Shown piece by piece: positions 61,411-64,000 of a DNA stretch of 64,000 nucleotides. This stretch comes from Elizabethkingia miricola. GTDB lineage: Bacteria > Bacteroidota > Bacteroidia > Flavobacteriales > Weeksellaceae. Under the pieces are notes generated by a model. That model worked only from the letters and a program-made list of their open reading frames with translations. It was not told the origin of the DNA and did not search any database. The stretch covers positions 372,001 through 436,000 of the forward strand of contig NZ_LSGQ01000001.1 in the NCBI RefSeq assembly GCF_001675285.1, in the 5' to 3' direction. Numbering within the stretch: position 1 is the stretch's first letter; each line of letters starts with the position of its first letter. A program made the position numbers and the translations under genes.

Positions 61411-62745
61411 ATGAATGCTTCCGGTATTACCCGTAAAGATTTTATTAAAAGTTCAGCTTTAGCTGTCGCTGGTTTAGCAATAAGCCCGGGCTTATTGGCA
61501 GCTAGTCCTTTTAGCCTTACTAATGACAAAACATTGAAAGGAGCAAAAAATATAATGCTGAAAAATGTAAGACTGGAAACCGGATTCGAATACGATGGAA
61601 ATGAAGTTGTAGCAACTAAAACCGGATTATTCTGTGTAGAAATTGCCAACGGAAAAATAAAAGCTGTCACTCCAAATAATCCTTCTGCAAAAGCTATTGA
61701 TGCGAAAGGTCTTCTTATGCTTCCGGCATTTAAAGATATGCATATCCATCTGGATAAAACTTTTTATGGAGGTTCGTGGCAGGCTGTAAGAAAGAGACAA
61801 GGTGGTGTAAAGGGTATGATTGCTCTGGAACAGCAGATCTTACCTGAGATGCTGAAAACATCTACGTACCATGCCGAAAAACTTATTGAACTGCTTCAAT
61901 CTTGTGGTACATCCTATGCCAGAAGCCATGTAAACATAGAACCAACATCCAAACTTGAATCGCTGAAAAATCTGCAAAAAGCTTTGGACAACAAGAAAGC
62001 TACTTTTGGAGCGGAACTTGTTGCTTTTCCACAACATGGTGTTTACTATACAGATTCTGCACCATGGATGAAGGAAGCCGCTCAAATGGATATAGATTAT
62101 ATCGGAGGTGTTGATCCATACAATGTAGACGGACAGATTGAAAAAACTATGGACTTTACAGTCCAGCTGGCTTTAGATCACAACAAAGGAATTGACATCC
62201 ATTTGCATGAAACAGGAGAATCGGGTCTGAAAACAGTGGAATATCTGATTAACAAGGTAAATGAAAATCCTGTATTGAAAGGCAAAACTTTTTTGAGTCA
62301 TTGTTTTGTTCTGGCAAAACTGGACAAAGTTAAACAGGAAGAAATCGCTGAAAAACTGGCTAATGCAAAGATCGGTATTATGTCCACAATTCCTTTCGGA
62401 GGACTGATTATGCCTATACCTACATTATATAAATACGGTGTAAACATTGGTACCGGAAACGACAGCATCATAGACCACTGGAATACATGGGGAAGCGGAA
62501 GCGTTTTGCAAAAAGCAAACCTTATGGCCCAGCTTTATGGCTATTCAACAGAGTTTTTACTTTCCAGAAGTTTAAAACTGGCAACTTACAATATATTACC
62601 TCTGGATGATAAAGGTACACAACAATGGCCTAAAGCTGGAGATACAGCGGATGTTGTACTTGTAGACGCCAGCTGCTCCGCAGAAGCTGTATCCAGAATA
62701 TCACCGGTAAAATCTCTAATCCATCAGGGAAATGTTGTTTTTTAG
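61411..62745 (+). CDS. Exported amidohydrolase/cytosine deaminase-like enzyme
   Basis: A 444-residue metal-dependent hydrolase. The N-terminus ITRKDFIKSSALAVAGLAI resembles a twin-arginine signal with Arg-Lys instead of Arg-Arg. The amidohydrolase core has HIH (His111/His113), DIHLHETGE, FLSHCF and GTGNDSIIDHW, the pattern of the cytosine/isocytosine-deaminase branch. Substrate unknown. It lies 20 bp upstream of the ankyrin lipoprotein on the same strand, so they are probably co-expressed. Confidence 0.85.
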   Translation: MNASGITRKDFIKSSALAVAGLAISPGLLAASPFSLTNDKTLKGAKNIMLKNVRLETGFEYDGNEVVATKTGLFCVEIANGKIKAVTPNNPSAKAIDAKGLLMLPAFKDMHIHLDKTFYGGSWQAVRKRQGGVKGMIALEQQILPEMLKTSTYHAEKLIELLQSCGTSYARSHVNIEPTSKLESLKNLQKALDNKKATFGAELVAFPQHGVYYTDSAPWMKEAAQMDIDYIGGVDPYNVDGQIEKTMDFTVQLALDHNKGIDIHLHETGESGLKTVEYLINKVNENPVLKGKTFLSHCFVLAKLDKVKQEEIAEKLANAKIGIMSTIPFGGLIMPIPTLYKYGVNIGTGNDSIIDHWNTWGSGSVLQKANLMAQLYGYSTEFLLSRSLKLATYNILPLDDKGTQQWPKAGDTADVVLVDASCSAEAVSRISPVKSLIHQGNVVF

Positions 62746-62765
62746 TCATCAGTAAAATAAAATAT

Positions 62766-63428
62766 ATGAGAGTCATTCTTTTTTTGCTTTCTTTTGGCAT
62801 TCTAAGTAACTGCCACTCTCAGGTAAGAGAAGATAAAGTGGAAAGCATATCAATACATATTACAGACGCTGTCAAAAATAATCAGCCAGAACTATTTGAA
62901 AAAGCCTTAAAAGAAGGAATTAACGTTAATACAGTAGATCAAAACAAGCGCTCTTTGCTACTCATCGCCACTATTTCCGGAGCAACAGATACCGCTAAAT
63001 TACTGGTTCGGTATGGTGCGAATGTCAATCAGCAGGATGATAAGTTAGACAGCCCTTTTTTGTATGCCGGAGCTACCGGACAAACTGAGCTTGTAAAATT
63101 ATACCTCGTTCATGGTGCCCGTTTTGATATTTTTAACCGATACTACGGAACAGCACTTATTCCGGCCAGTGAACGCGGACATGTAGAAACAGTAAGAGTA
63201 TTGGCTAATACAAAAAACTTCCCTATAAATCATGTCAACAGATTAGGCTGGACAGCTTTAATGGAAGCTGTGATTTTGGGTAACGGTGGTATAAAACATC
63301 AGCAGACAGTACAGATATTAAAAGATGCCGGGGCCGATCTTACTATTCCGGATCATGACGGAAGAACTCCTTTGCAACACGCAAAATCTTTAGGTTTTAA
63401 AGAAATTGTTAAAATACTCGAATCTTAG
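62766..63428 (+). CDS. Ankyrin-repeat lipoprotein
   Basis: A 220-residue protein with a signal ending in LSNC (lipobox, Cys17). The mature part has four to five ankyrin repeats (LLLIATISGATDTAKLLVRYGANVNQQD; LIPASERGHVETVRVLA; GWTALMEAVILGN; GRTPLQHAKSLGFKEIVKIL). Ankyrin repeats mediate protein binding; location should be outer membrane or periplasm. It follows the amidohydrolase by 20 bp. Confidence 0.87.
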   Translation: MRVILFLLSFGILSNCHSQVREDKVESISIHITDAVKNNQPELFEKALKEGINVNTVDQNKRSLLLIATISGATDTAKLLVRYGANVNQQDDKLDSPFLYAGATGQTELVKLYLVHGARFDIFNRYYGTALIPASERGHVETVRVLANTKNFPINHVNRLGWTALMEAVILGNGGIKHQQTVQILKDAGADLTIPDHDGRTPLQHAKSLGFKEIVKILES

Positions 63429-63613
63429 AATTCTCCTGAATGTGATATTCTAAAGTTTTTTTCATCCATGCAGAAATACTGAGACAGTTTAGATTGATAT
63501 TGTATAAATCATGTTTCTGCGTGGATTTTAAGATTCATACATATCACAATTCAACATAAAAATATCACTAAATACTATAAAAAATCACTATTTTTAAAAA
63601 TAAAATAGCGCAT

Positions 63614-64000
63614 ATGAATGATCAGTCCGATCATTTTCCTGTATTAGGTATTCAGGAGTTCAATCAGGGAATTCCTGCCGATTGTGATTTACTCTTCCAT
63701 GAATTGCATGGAGAGAGATCTATTGACTCTCCCCATAAACACGATTTTTTTATTATTCTGTTATTCAAAAATGGTGAAGGTGTTCACAATATAGATTTTA
63801 TCGACTATTCTTTATCAGATTATCAGGTTCATCTTTTATTTCCGGAGCAGGTACACCAATGGAAAATAAAACCAGAGACTATAGGTTATCAGCTTATGAT
63901 AGGCCGAACTTTATTTGAAGGAATGTCTCCTTCACTGCGTTTCCCACTGGCTTATTACCATAAACATCCTGTTATCAGTATTTCAGAAGAAGAATTCAGA
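63614..64000 (+). CDS. AraC-type regulator, N-terminal part (cut by window end)
   Basis: An ATG at 63614 opens a frame of 129 codons running off the window. The visible part has the cupin pattern of AraC sensing domains (SPHKHDFFIILLFKNGEGVHNIDF; HLLFPEQVHQW). The HTH would lie beyond the window, so the class is inferred. Confidence 0.7.
   Translation, partial: MNDQSDHFPVLGIQEFNQGIPADCDLLFHELHGERSIDSPHKHDFFIILLFKNGEGVHNIDFIDYSLSDYQVHLLFPEQVHQWKIKPETIGYQLMIGRTLFEGMSPSLRFPLAYYHKHPVISISEEEFR

Noticed and set aside
1-64000. Prophage, transposon, CRISPR array or integron
   Set aside because: No integrase, transposase, Cas, capsid or regularly spaced repeat array was seen on either strand.

Overview
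The window is 64 kb of low-GC (mid-30s % by eye), gene-dense chromosome from a flavobacterium (Bacteroidota). The evidence is a consistent set of lineage traits: promoters of the form TTG-N17-19-TANNTTTG, no Shine-Dalgarno sequences, a fused CcoNO cbb3 oxidase, a giant fused CcsBA, an FtsK-LolA-LptG cluster, TonB-dependent transport and many lipoproteins. A PNGase F-II-like glycoamidase and a Tet(X)-like flavin monooxygenase point to Elizabethkingia or a very close Weeksellaceae relative. This genus call is an inference from remembered families, not a database result. No phage, integrase, transposase, CRISPR array or rRNA was seen. One tRNA (Ser-UGA) is present.

Layout. 1-7.7 kb: a truncated exported protein, an AraC regulator beside an NAD(P)-binding epimerase-like protein, two unknown proteins, a CPA2-type cation/proton antiporter and a LytS/LytTR two-component pair. 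7.7-10.9 kb: a TPP-riboswitch-controlled thiamine salvage operon, thiM-thiE-thiD-tenA, with overlapping genes. 10.9-17.7 kb: a CPBP protease, a membrane-spanning TPR-AraC hybrid regulator diverging from a small lipoprotein, an AraC regulator diverging from a Tet(X)-like monooxygenase, and a secreted serine hydrolase. 17.7-22 kb: tRNA-Ser, trxB, holA, a PD-(D/E)XK-type small protein starting 5 bp from holA, a repeat-built exported protein and a HAD hydrolase. 22-22.8 kb: a gene-free stretch full of inverted repeats. 22.8-31.8 kb: respiration and cytochrome c maturation (ccoP, ccoNO, ccsBA), with an XRE regulator diverging from ccoNO and an SPFH/ribbon-helix-helix pair. 32-42.5 kb: core cell biology (ftsK, lolA, lptG, glsA, secG, recR, a LURP-one-like protein, a nitronate monooxygenase-like enzyme, pepD). 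42.5-47.4 kb: a 2Fe-2S ferredoxin, a Cys-rich exported peptide followed by a TonB receptor with two N-terminal HMA metal-binding domains, and a TrxB-like ferredoxin reductase. 47.5-58.4 kb: DUF3108, pheS, YceI, an orphan ABC ATPase, a non-coding stretch with a well-formed promoter, yjdM, an RsmB-like methyltransferase with a Crp-type regulator and a His-rich membrane protein, PNGase F-II and asnB. 58.4-64 kb: lipoproteins, a TPR-HTH sensor, GNAT, a Tat-like amidohydrolase with an ankyrin lipoprotein, and the start of another AraC-type regulator.

Several longest-ORF starts were moved downstream because the upstream 'start' lies inside a promoter -7 box or a terminator: antiporter, LytTR regulator, LURP-one protein, nitronate monooxygenase, Cys-rich peptide, LptG, pheS, yjdM, RsmB-like, PNGase, lipoprotein 58440-58910 and lipoprotein 27808-28422. 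The most unusual items are the HMA-TonB copper-type receptor, the Tet(X) homologue with changed substrate-pocket residues, the 22-residue repeat protein, the candidate small RNA at 51.26 kb, the structured gap at 22.0-22.7 kb, and genes whose promoter predicts leaderless mRNAs.
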